NCBI GenBank assembly: GCA_964404765.1
Contig: CAYOLL010000143.1
Coordinates: forward strand, 1-15,317
DNA from: CAYOLL01 sp964404765 [NCBI: uncultured Gemmatimonadota bacterium]
Lineage (GTDB): Bacteria; 4572-55
Reading direction: 5' to 3'
Length of the DNA: 15,317 bases
Below the pieces are notes generated by a model. The model saw only the letters and a program-made list of their open reading frames with translations. It was not told where the DNA came from and searched no databases. The position numbers and the translations under genes are program-made. Below, piece after piece: positions 6,440-14,151 of this stretch; positions within the stretch are counted from its first letter, which is position 1, and the number at the start of each line of letters is the position of its first letter.

Positions 6440-9400
6440 TCAACCCGGCGCAGCTGTGGCGGCGGACTGAACACATGGCAGGCTGATATAAAACGTGCTG
6501 CCCTCATTCTCCTGACTCTCCACCCAGATTCGACCATGATGCAAATCGACCAGCGCTTTTGCAATGGATAAGCCGATTCCAAGCCCGCCAGAGTTGAACT
6601 CAATCGTCCCGGAATGATGATAGCGTATGTCTTTCGGCGTATAAAACTCTTTAAAAATGGTCTCGTGCTCGGACACCGGGATGCCGATGCCGGTATCCAT
6701 GACCGCAATTAACACGTGATCTTCTGCCGGCTTAAGGTGGATGCGAATAGTGCCTCCGTCCTGCGTATAACGAATCGCGTTTAGTAACAGGTTAACCAGA
6801 ATTTGCCAGACAGAGTCCGCGTGCATTTGAATCCGAACATCTTCCTCGGGCAAGTCCGATTCAAAATGCAAATTGCGCTTATTCATAAACGGGAAAATTT
6901 CCTGAGCAACTTCGCGGATCAGGCAATTGATGGAGCTTTCTGCAAAGTCAAGCTGAAGTTGCGGTCGGGAAAGATGGGACAGATCGCAGATGGTATTCAC
7001 AATTTTTTGCAGATGACCCAGGGCTTCCAAACAGCGATTAAGATAATCTTTAATCTCCGGATCGCAGCTGGGTTCGTGACACATTTTGATTAATTGCAGG
7101 TAACCGCCCAAGACCGCCAGCGGGGTGCGGAGCTCGTGGGAAGTCAGATTGATGAAGGCGGATTTCATGTGATCTAATTTTTGCAACTGCCGATTAACTT
7201 CGTCCAATTGATAACCGCGCTGTTCGGCTTTTTCATAAAGGCGAGCGTTTTCGATAAAAATAGCCGCTTGATTGGCCACCATCATCAGTGTATGCTTTAG
7301 CTGAGCCTCAACCATGTGGGTATTCTGCTCACTATCCATGTAGATAACGCCAAAAGGCTTTGGGGATGATGGTGCGACTAAGGGCAGACAGACAATCGTC
7401 AACAGATTCAGCTTGTTGATGCTTTCCGTAGCGCCAATGTCGGTATTTTGGAGAGCATCCTGCAGAAATATCGGTTCACCGGTTTCAATCGTTTTAAGCA
7501 CGACGCTCCGGCTAATGGCAAAATCCGCCCCGGCCAACGATTCCTGATTAATGTGCCGTCCAACCTGGAAAAACCATTGCCGGTCTGTGGCCATCGGGCC
7601 GTTGGCTTCCAGCAAAATCAAAAAGCCCCGCTGAGCCTGACTGAGCTCAATGCACGAGTCAATAATGGAGTCCAATAAATCATTTAGATGTAAAGACGTG
7701 CTGATGATGCGAATGACATCGAGAATGGCCAGTCCGGTTTGCATCATCTCATAGTGCGGATCATTCTTTTCAGCGGCGGCGCTTTCTTCTAAAAGGTGAA
7801 GGCGCTCACGCAACATGCCGACTTTGGCCAGCGTTAATTGGGTCTGATCTTGCAGTCGGATCAGTCGATCGGTATGGGCTTCGTACTGCATGCGTGCTTC
7901 GATTGGGGAAACGCTTTTCGCCAGATAATCGTGGCCTTCAGCCTGCACCGTGCGTTGGATTTTTGACAATTCATTGACGCGCTTTCGAAATTCGGCGATC
8001 GGCGTTTTTTCACTCAATGCGCGATACAATAACAAGGCATGATGGCCAAATTCCCAGGCTGCCGTCAAGGCGTACAAGGCATAGTAAACTGCGGCTTTCC
8101 GGTCTTCATCCGTCTGTGCTTCGGCCAGCTCGACCAGCTCGGCGACAACTTGCCGTCGAACTGCCCGATCCGTAGCTTTGCCATAAGCTATTTTAGCGGT
8201 CAACACCGCACTTTTGAAAGAGACCTCGTCATGGCCAATCGAGCGGGCAATCCGGGCGGCTTCTTCCACCCGCCGGCCGGCGTTATCCCAATCCCGCAGA
8301 TCGACGAAAATGTCCGCTGATTCCGTCAAAGCATCGCATATCAAAGACAGATTATTAGCTTGCCGCGCCTTTTCCAGCGCCAATTCGAAGCCTTCCTGCG
8401 CGGCGCTTATGTCGCCGGCGGTCCGATAAATTTGCGCTGTATAGAGTTCTAACAGGCCGCTATAAGCAGCGTTTTCTACCTGAGTGTCTTTTTCACTTGC
8501 CTTCCGATAGAACGCAAAAGCTTTGTCATAATGGCCGGATGTAAACTCAAGATGTCCTAATTCGGCCAGCGCCATCACTTTATGGGCAATGTTACCCGTT
8601 TCTTCGGCAATCTGATATTCTTTTTGATAGGTCAGCCGGGCATTTTCATAATCATGAAATTTTATATAAATTTGCCCGATTTGGTGGAGAATACCGGACG
8701 ATTGCAAGCGGTTGCCGATGGACGCATCGTAGCTTAGCTTTTTTTGGTAAAAATCCATCGCCTCCTGATAGCGTTTCTGATTAAAATAACACTCGCCCAA
8801 GTTACCAATCGTTATGCTGATTGCCAAACGATTATTGCTTTGTTCGGCTAAGATCAGCACCCGGTCATAGCATTCCTGCATTTTATCATATTGGCGCTCT
8901 TCATTATAGATGTTGCCCAAATTGCCCAATGCTAAAATAAGCGCTGTTTTATGATTATATTTTTCGGCCAGCTCGCACTGCCAGTTGAAATAATTCCTGG
9001 CCTGATTAAAGTCACGCTGCATCATCGAGATGACTCCCAGCCGACCCATAACATTGGCAATTCCCTCTCCGTATTCAATCGCCTGATACAGAACCAAAGC
9101 CTGCTCAAGCAGCGGGCGGCTTTCAATCAGCTTACTTTTGCGAATCAATAATTCTGCCAGTCCCAGGCTGCTATGTCCTATTAACAAGCGGTCTTCCAGC
9201 GATTCGGCTATTTTCAGACATTGCCGGTAAATTGTTTCGGCTTCCTGCCATTTGCCCATGATGGTCACAATTTCGCCGCGCTTGAGGGCAACGGTCACGT
9301 AGGCATGACTCTCGCGGCTGTCCAATTGGGATAGCGCCTGATCGTAATATGCCAGCGCTTTGCGATATAGAAAATTGCTTTTGGCCTGATTACCGGCGCG

Positions 9401-11533
9401 CTCCAGATAGTAATAAGCTTTAAGCTTGTCGCCGGCTTGTTGATAATGGTCGGCCAACTCTTCCACATACGCATCCAGATTATGCCGGTAAAGATGTTCC
9501 ATTTGGCGGGCGATATGCGCATGAAGCCACTCCAGGTCCGGAACAGCGCTGATAATTGCTTCACGAATTAAAGGATGGCTAAAGCGGTACATTACATGAT
9601 CATCCATAATTTCCTGACAAAAAATCTCCAGCCGCTCTAACTCGGTCACACGCTGATTGATTTCACCAATCGTGGTGCGCTGGCAAATATCGTTAAGCTC
9701 GGCTGTCGTAAAGCTGCGATTCAGCAAGGCGGCGATAAAGATAAAATCCATTACCTTGGCCGAAAACTGACGGCGTGACACGCGTGACAAAATTAAATCG
9801 GCAATGGTGGCGGGCAGTTGAGCCTGTTGAATAGGCCGTGACAGCGTCCATTCGCGCCGTTCGCGCACAATAAACTGCTGCTCGACCAGGGTGCGCAGCA
9901 ATTCCTGCAGAAAAAAAGGATTGCCACCCACTCGTGTCACCATATCCGGAATGGCCTGCCGCAGACCGGGGCTTAGCTGATTAAACCCAAAAATCTGCTC
10001 GATATAAGCGGCAGCGTCTTCGGCATTAAATGGGCGAAGTTCGACTGTTTCCAAAAGGGAGTCGGATTCAAAAACGTCAAGCAGACTACGGATTCGCTCA
10101 AGGTCGTCGTTGCGGATTGTCGCATAGATACGCAGGGAACTTTTGGAATCGTTGGGCAGCTTCAGTTTGCTGAACAGTTCGGTAAGACTCTCCAGGCTGG
10201 CTTCATCTATCCATTGGATATCATTTAAAAAAAGCACAGTAGGTTCGATTTTAGAAAAGCTGTGCGCCAATAGAAAGCCGGCAATCTGCCGGGTCAAAAA
10301 ACTACGCTCCGTGCGCGGGTCAAAGGGAATTTGATTGTGCCATTTGGCTAAGCGCGGATGGTGCGGTAAAATCTTTTCCAGCGTCGGTCCATACAGATTG
10401 AGCAAGTGATCATTGGCGTCAAAAGCAAGCTGATATAGCACAGTAGTCAGCGTGTCGTACGGGGCGGATTGTTCCGGTAAATCGCGGCATTCCAAAAAGT
10501 GAACCCGGTTCAATTGGCAGTAATTTTTAAATTCTTGTAAAAGCCGGCTTTTGCCCAGGCCGGCGCTGCTTTTAATCAACAATAAACGTTTTTCGCCGGT
10601 TTGAATGAAGTCAATCAGGCCGGCTAACTCTTTTTTGCGACCGACGAAACCAGCGCCCAATACGTAAGCTTCGCTGGTCTGAAGCGTTTCCAGCCGGAAA
10701 TTTTCCCCAAGCCAGGTGTTAATTGCATGAATGATATCTGCGCCGCCGGCCAGGCGGTTTTCCGGCGAATACGCTGTCATTTGCGCCAGCAAGCTGCGCA
10801 CTTCGGAACGCGCTATTCTGCTCAGGGCCTGCTGTTGAGCGGCGGCATGCAAGTCACTGTTGCGCAGGATCGGAATAATTGCCTGGGGCTGGTCGGTATC
10901 GTAAAAAGAACTGCCGGTCAAAAGTTCATAGGCCACTAAACCGCAGGCATAAATATCGGTTGCCGGGCTGACGGGGCCGCTCAAAATCTCCGGGGCCATA
11001 TAGTGCAGCGTGCCTTTGATCTCGTTATCGGCGTTTTCCAAATCGGCCAGACCGAAATCGATCAGCTTGACCGATATCGGCATACCCGCTTCATTCAGAG
11101 AAAGCATGACATTATGCGGCTTGATGTCACGATGAATCACCTGGCGGCTGTGGATAAACGAAAGCGCCCTGGCGATTTCCGTTAAAATATGCAGGATAAC
11201 CGGCAGTGAAAAACTCTTCTGCTGATCGAGCCAATCGCGCAATGACAATTGCCCGGCCATTTCCATAACCAGGTAATAGCATGCGCTGGCCGGGTCATGG
11301 CCGAACTCAAACACCCTGGCCAGATTAGGATGTTTGAGCCGGGTCATTGTGGCAAATTCTTGTTTAAATCGGGTAAGTGCGGCTTCGTTAATACGATCGG
11401 TGCGGATAATTTTAAGCGCAAACTGGCGCGCTTCCTGAAACAAATCTTCGACAAGAAAAATATCCCCGGTATTACCCTGACCTAACTTCTGCGCGACCCG
11501 ATAGCGGTTGTTGAATAACATTTGGTCGGACAC
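6440..11533 (-). CDS. Multidomain Ser/Thr protein kinase - STAND-type ATPase - TPR - GAF - histidine kinase fusion
   Basis: This is a 1697-residue cytoplasmic protein with no membrane segments. Domains in order: a Ser/Thr kinase (about 10-275) with glycine loop GQGNTG, K41, E59, HRD 134-136, DFG 159-161 and APE 180-182, all needed for activity; an AAA/STAND-type ATPase (about 290-600) with FVGRKKEL, Walker A AGLGKS (about 320) and Walker B VLFLNDIQWID (about 435); a long TPR region (about 695-1150); a helical linker; a GAF domain (about 1268-1430); and HisKA with phospho-acceptor H1466 in SHELRTPL, then HATPase_c with N-box NLLLNAIRY, DTGIGIP and GGLGIGLSIAKAL. No receiver domain is present, so the phosphotransfer partner must be elsewhere. 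The layout matches a known class of trifunctional kinase/ATP-binding/sensor histidine kinases seen in cyanobacteria and others. The start is GTG 11533 with a weak GAG site; ATG 11521 (Met5) is an alternative. Confidence 0.92.
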   Translation of the reverse strand: MSDQMLFNNRYRVAQKLGQGNTGDIFLVEDLFQEARQFALKIIRTDRINEAALTRFKQEFATMTRLKHPNLARVFEFGHDPASACYYLVMEMAGQLSLRDWLDQQKSFSLPVILHILTEIARALSFIHSRQVIHRDIKPHNVMLSLNEAGMPISVKLIDFGLADLENADNEIKGTLHYMAPEILSGPVSPATDIYACGLVAYELLTGSSFYDTDQPQAIIPILRNSDLHAAAQQQALSRIARSEVRSLLAQMTAYSPENRLAGGADIIHAINTWLGENFRLETLQTSEAYVLGAGFVGRKKELAGLIDFIQTGEKRLLLIKSSAGLGKSRLLQEFKNYCQLNRVHFLECRDLPEQSAPYDTLTTVLYQLAFDANDHLLNLYGPTLEKILPHHPRLAKWHNQIPFDPRTERSFLTRQIAGFLLAHSFSKIEPTVLFLNDIQWIDEASLESLTELFSKLKLPNDSKSSLRIYATIRNDDLERIRSLLDVFESDSLLETVELRPFNAEDAAAYIEQIFGFNQLSPGLRQAIPDMVTRVGGNPFFLQELLRTLVEQQFIVRERREWTLSRPIQQAQLPATIADLILSRVSRRQFSAKVMDFIFIAALLNRSFTTAELNDICQRTTIGEINQRVTELERLEIFCQEIMDDHVMYRFSHPLIREAIISAVPDLEWLHAHIARQMEHLYRHNLDAYVEELADHYQQAGDKLKAYYYLERAGNQAKSNFLYRKALAYYDQALSQLDSRESHAYVTVALKRGEIVTIMGKWQEAETIYRQCLKIAESLEDRLLIGHSSLGLAELLIRKSKLIESRPLLEQALVLYQAIEYGEGIANVMGRLGVISMMQRDFNQARNYFNWQCELAEKYNHKTALILALGNLGNIYNEERQYDKMQECYDRVLILAEQSNNRLAISITIGNLGECYFNQKRYQEAMDFYQKKLSYDASIGNRLQSSGILHQIGQIYIKFHDYENARLTYQKEYQIAEETGNIAHKVMALAELGHLEFTSGHYDKAFAFYRKASEKDTQVENAAYSGLLELYTAQIYRTAGDISAAQEGFELALEKARQANNLSLICDALTESADIFVDLRDWDNAGRRVEEAARIARSIGHDEVSFKSAVLTAKIAYGKATDRAVRRQVVAELVELAEAQTDEDRKAAVYYALYALTAAWEFGHHALLLYRALSEKTPIAEFRKRVNELSKIQRTVQAEGHDYLAKSVSPIEARMQYEAHTDRLIRLQDQTQLTLAKVGMLRERLHLLEESAAAEKNDPHYEMMQTGLAILDVIRIISTSLHLNDLLDSIIDSCIELSQAQRGFLILLEANGPMATDRQWFFQVGRHINQESLAGADFAISRSVVLKTIETGEPIFLQDALQNTDIGATESINKLNLLTIVCLPLVAPSSPKPFGVIYMDSEQNTHMVEAQLKHTLMMVANQAAIFIENARLYEKAEQRGYQLDEVNRQLQKLDHMKSAFINLTSHELRTPLAVLGGYLQLIKMCHEPSCDPEIKDYLNRCLEALGHLQKIVNTICDLSHLSRPQLQLDFAESSINCLIREVAQEIFPFMNKRNLHFESDLPEEDVRIQMHADSVWQILVNLLLNAIRYTQDGGTIRIHLKPAEDHVLIAVMDTGIGIPVSEHETIFKEFYTPKDIRYHHSGTIEFNSGGLGIGLSIAKALVDLHHGRIWVESQENEGSTFYISLPCVQSAATAAPG

Positions 11534-11747
11534 GTATCATCTCAGGCGGTATAAGTTTGCACAGAGAAGGTTAATACAATTGATAATATAGCAGTAACCT
11601 TTTATTTTGGAAATAGGAAAAGTTGGTTTTTGCCGACCGCTTTAATTTTTAAAGGATTTTGATTGACTTTCCATCGAAACGGCTTCATTTTAAGAACGAT
11701 TGTGCGCCTGAACTATTCATCAGCCACAAGAAATCCAAAATTATAAT
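11534..11747. promoter_or_regulatory. Divergent intergenic region with possible promoters for the kinase gene and the B12 operon
   Basis: This AT-rich stretch separates divergent genes and has no ORF worth calling. For the plus direction, TTGACT (11663-11668) is a good -35-like box with a weak CATTTT -10 candidate at 11686-11691; a start near 11698 would place the riboswitch in the leader. For the minus direction, an AT-rich block around 11580-11590 (TATATTATC on the minus strand) could be a -10 region. Both are guesses from sequence, because sigma-factor preferences of this lineage are unknown. Confidence 0.35.
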
Positions 11748-11940
11748 TCACGGGCGCCGTAAGGCCTAACAGGGAATCCGGTAAAAATCCGGAACAGCCC
11801 CCGCTACTGTAACCGGCTACAAAACCACGCAAGCCACTGTCCGTAAGGATGGGAAGGGTGGGAGTAGGCTAAGCCGGAAGTCAGGAGACCTGCCAGTGGA
11901 AGTTTTTAGCAATCCTCCGGGGTGTGAGGATCGGTTAAAG
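11748..11940 (+). ncRNA. Cobalamin (adenosylcobalamin-type) riboswitch aptamer
   Basis: The conserved core is nearly complete: AGGGAATCCGGT (11771-11782) with its pairing ATCCGGAACAG, CCCCCGCTACTGTAACCGG, GCCACTG (11833-11839), GGGAAGG (11851-11857), and the B12 box GCCGGAAGTCAGGAGACC followed by TGCC (11873-11894). Hairpin P13 is ATCCTC/GAGGAT (11912-11917/11926-11931) with loop CGGGGTGT. Loop bases CGGGG (11918-11922) are complementary to CCCCG in L5 (11799-11803), giving the class's kissing loop. The aptamer lies just upstream of the TonB receptor gene and senses intracellular cobalamin to shut that operon off. Confidence 0.95.
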
Positions 11941-11961
11941 GCTCGCCCCGGCGACACTTTT

Positions 11962-11998
11962 AAGCCCGATCTCCAAACGGAGGTCGGGCTTTTCTTTT
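11962..11998 (+). terminator. Intrinsic terminator, expression platform of the cobalamin riboswitch
   Basis: A 13-bp stem with one G-T wobble (AAGCCCGATCTCC/GGAGGTCGGGCTT) and loop AAAC runs straight into a T-rich tract (TTTTCTTTT) and ends 10 nt before the receptor start codon. A possible antiterminator is GGATCGG (11928-11934) pairing with CCGATCT (11966-11972); it uses the 3' strand of P13 and so cannot form when the kissing loop locks P13. Confidence 0.9.
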
Positions 11999-12008
11999 AG
12001 GTAAAACC

Positions 12009-14003
12009 ATGTTGAAAACTGAAGACAGCATACGGAATACAGCATACGGAATGCCGGATGCAAGTGGGAAATTGTTTTCTGTTTTCTGCCTCCTGTTTTC
12101 TGTTTCCTGTTTCCTGTTTACCTCCGCAACAGCCGATCCGATCCCATCAGGCCCAGCCGATGCCGATTCCGCAGAGTTGATCTACCGCGTCCCGCCGATT
12201 ATTATCACCGCCGGTCGAATGCCCATGCCGGCTCGCGATGCGGCGGCGACAATCACTATTCTCAGCCGCGCCGATCTGGCCCGGCGTAGTCCGGAAAATC
12301 TGGCTGAAGCGCTCAGCGGAATTAGCGGCGGCGCGAGTCGCTCTTATGGCGGTGGCGGCGGACTGCACACATTTTCCATTCGTGGCGGCATGGCTGCGCA
12401 GACGCTGGTTTTGCTGGACGGTATTCGTCTCGCTAATGATTTAAACGGCGTCACCGACGGCAGTCTGATTCCGCTGGCGCTGATCGAGCACATCGAAATC
12501 TACAAAAGCGGCAACTCTGCCTGCTATGGCGCGGACGCAGTTTCCGGCGTCATCAATATCACGACACAAGCGACGGGCAGCCTGCGGCGGATTTCCAGCG
12601 AGTTTGGCGCATTTGGATTACGTCGGTTGACCGGTCAGATTCGGCAGCCGGTGGCAAAAATGGGCCAGCTTGCGCTAACCCTGACAGACGAGGCCGCCAC
12701 CGGAAATTTTCCTTATGATTTTGAGCATCAACGCCAGACTCGTCAAAATGCTGACTTTCATCGTCAGCACGGTATGCTGGCGCTAACGCGACAGGATAGT
12801 CTCGGCCGGGCCCTGCGCTGGCAAACCTTGTGGCTGGATGCCCGAATCGGTGTGCCTGGCCCGGTTACCTCGGTCCAGACGGACGGCAAAGCACGGCAGC
12901 GGGACCGCAATGTGTTGAGTCAGCTTCAGGCGGATTGGCCTTTTTCTGCGCGGGGGCTGGGCCAGATCACATTTTTTTGGCAGCAGAATCGCCAATCCTA
13001 CCGCGACGACGCGCTGGTGATCAATGGGACGCCCTTAGCGGTACAGCATAATCTGGATAGCGGTGGCGCACGGCTGGAAGGCCGCTGGCAGTCGGCAGAT
13101 AATCGCCAATTTAATGCGGGCTACGAATATCGTCGGGCACGCGGACATAGTCAATCTATTCAGGAAACACGACGGCATCAGCACAGTTTGTTTGTTGCGG
13201 CGGCGCTCAAACGGGCGAGCGGATCGCAATGGCGGTTTGGTTTGCAACCCGCTGTGCGGTTGGATTATTATTCCGATTTTGGCACGCAGCTAAGTCCAAA
13301 AATCGGCTTCATTGCGCAACACAAACAGACGGAATTTTATGTAAATTTCGGGCGAAGTTTTCGGGCGCCGACGTTTAATGACATGTACTGGCGGGATGGC
13401 GGCAATCCCGACTTACAGCCGGAGCGCAGCCGTAGTTTTGAAGTCGGATTGCGGTCACGCGGTCAATGGTCGGGCAGACTTTGGGAAATACAAACTGCTT
13501 ACTTTCGCCAGAACGTGCGCGATTTAATCCAATGGTTGCCGGTTACCGCTACATATTGGCGGCCGGTCAATCTGCGCGATATGGCCGGTCGTGGCTGGGA
13601 AGCGGAACTCCGCGCCGATTTATGGGATTGGCTGTCGTTTAACGGCAACTTTACCGTCACCCATTCGCAACAACATGACCCCGATCCGGCGCTGAACCGG
13701 CGGCAATTAATTTATACTCCGATTTATACGGCCAACGCGGAGCTGAGTAGCCATTGGCGGATGTGGCGCGGCGGCCTTAATTTTCAATATGTCGGCCAGC
13801 GCTTTCGCACCAGCGATAATTCCGAAGCGCTGCCGGCCTACCGCTTGCTGGACGCACACATCGGCACTGACGTTGTCATCAAACAATTCCATTTTTTACT
13901 GCGATTGGAGGCGCAGAATTTCACCCAAACAATTTATCAGAGCGTGGCCGGCTATCCCGTGCCGGGCCGCGAATGGCGCTTTAAACTATCCACCCAATTT
14001 TAA
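12009..14003 (+). CDS. btuB: BtuB-like TonB-dependent outer-membrane cobalamin receptor
   Basis: A 664-residue protein is encoded directly behind the riboswitch. ATG 12009 has a modest AGG at 11999-12001; ATG 12051 (Met15) is in frame and would leave a normal-length signal peptide, so the start is open. The signal core LFSVFCLLFSVSCFLF ends at SATA-D (cleavage after residue 42). A likely TonB box/plug start is VPPIIITAGRM (61-71). The plug (about 75-188) has FSIRGG, VLLDGIRL and IEIYKSGNSACYGADAVSGVINI. The rest is barrel, including SFRAPTFNDMYWRDGGNPDLQPERS, a signature stretch of TonB receptors, and the C-terminus is Phe, as in most outer-membrane barrels. The receptor would import vitamin B12 using TonB energy. 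Substrate identity rests on riboswitch and neighbour. The signal region is built on a heptamer repeat. Confidence 0.88.
   Translation: MLKTEDSIRNTAYGMPDASGKLFSVFCLLFSVSCFLFTSATADPIPSGPADADSAELIYRVPPIIITAGRMPMPARDAAATITILSRADLARRSPENLAEALSGISGGASRSYGGGGGLHTFSIRGGMAAQTLVLLDGIRLANDLNGVTDGSLIPLALIEHIEIYKSGNSACYGADAVSGVINITTQATGSLRRISSEFGAFGLRRLTGQIRQPVAKMGQLALTLTDEAATGNFPYDFEHQRQTRQNADFHRQHGMLALTRQDSLGRALRWQTLWLDARIGVPGPVTSVQTDGKARQRDRNVLSQLQADWPFSARGLGQITFFWQQNRQSYRDDALVINGTPLAVQHNLDSGGARLEGRWQSADNRQFNAGYEYRRARGHSQSIQETRRHQHSLFVAAALKRASGSQWRFGLQPAVRLDYYSDFGTQLSPKIGFIAQHKQTEFYVNFGRSFRAPTFNDMYWRDGGNPDLQPERSRSFEVGLRSRGQWSGRLWEIQTAYFRQNVRDLIQWLPVTATYWRPVNLRDMAGRGWEAELRADLWDWLSFNGNFTVTHSQQHDPDPALNRRQLIYTPIYTANAELSSHWRMWRGGLNFQYVGQRFRTSDNSEALPAYRLLDAHIGTDVVIKQFHFLLRLEAQNFTQTIYQSVAGYPVPGREWRFKLSTQF
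12025..12052 (+). repeat. Perfect 14-bp tandem duplication at the btuB start region
   Basis: ACAGCATACGGAAT occurs twice head to tail (12025-12038, 12039-12052). The second copy runs into the alternative ATG at 12051. Because 14 is not a multiple of 3, gain or loss of a copy would shift the frame between the two candidate starts, leaving the ATG at 12051 unaffected. Confidence 0.85.
12073..12121 (+). repeat. (TGTTTYC)7 heptanucleotide tract encoding the signal-peptide core
   Basis: There are seven consecutive 7-mers: TGTTTTC, TGTTTTC, TGCCTCC, TGTTTTC, TGTTTCC, TGTTTCC and TGTTTAC. Three units make seven codons, so the protein shows a matching 7-residue repeat, LFSVFCL then LFSVSCF. Loss or gain of a unit would shift the reading frame. 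Confidence 0.85.
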
Positions 14004-14017
14004 TTCCATTTACAAAA

Positions 14018-14100
14018 TAACCTTGCGAAGGCTCATGCTGGAGAGTTCAGCGAACCTTGAAAATATTGACTCCGCAACAAGCTTAGCCTTCGCAAGGTTA
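14018..14100. repeat. MITE/REP-like element with 16-bp perfect inverted ends
   Basis: TAACCTTGCGAAGGCT (14018-14033) is perfectly inverted at 14085-14100, with a 51-nt interior. The interior carries another GAACCTTG (14052-14059). There is no T-tract after it, so it is not an intrinsic terminator. It sits between btuB and the lipoprotein gene, where an RNA stem could act on mRNA stability. No ORF is present in the 148-nt gap. Confidence 0.8.
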
Positions 14101-14108
14101 CCTGCACC

Positions 14109-14131
14109 CAATGAACAATGAGTGTTCATTG
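14109..14131. repeat. Perfect 9-bp hairpin upstream of the lipoprotein ribosome binding site
   Basis: CAATGAACA-ATGAG-TGTTCATTG forms a 9-bp stem with a 5-nt loop, ending 9 nt before the AAGGAG at 14141-14146. The arms also look like the simple CAATGAACAATG repeats seen in intergenic DNA. It could modestly affect translation of the next gene or simply be repeat debris. Confidence 0.65.
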
Positions 14132-14151
14132 TCCATTATTAAGGAGTATTT

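Noticed and set aside
14018-14100. Intrinsic terminator after btuB
   Set aside because: The stem has a 51-nt loop and no following T-tract, and the next gene is apparently in the same operon.
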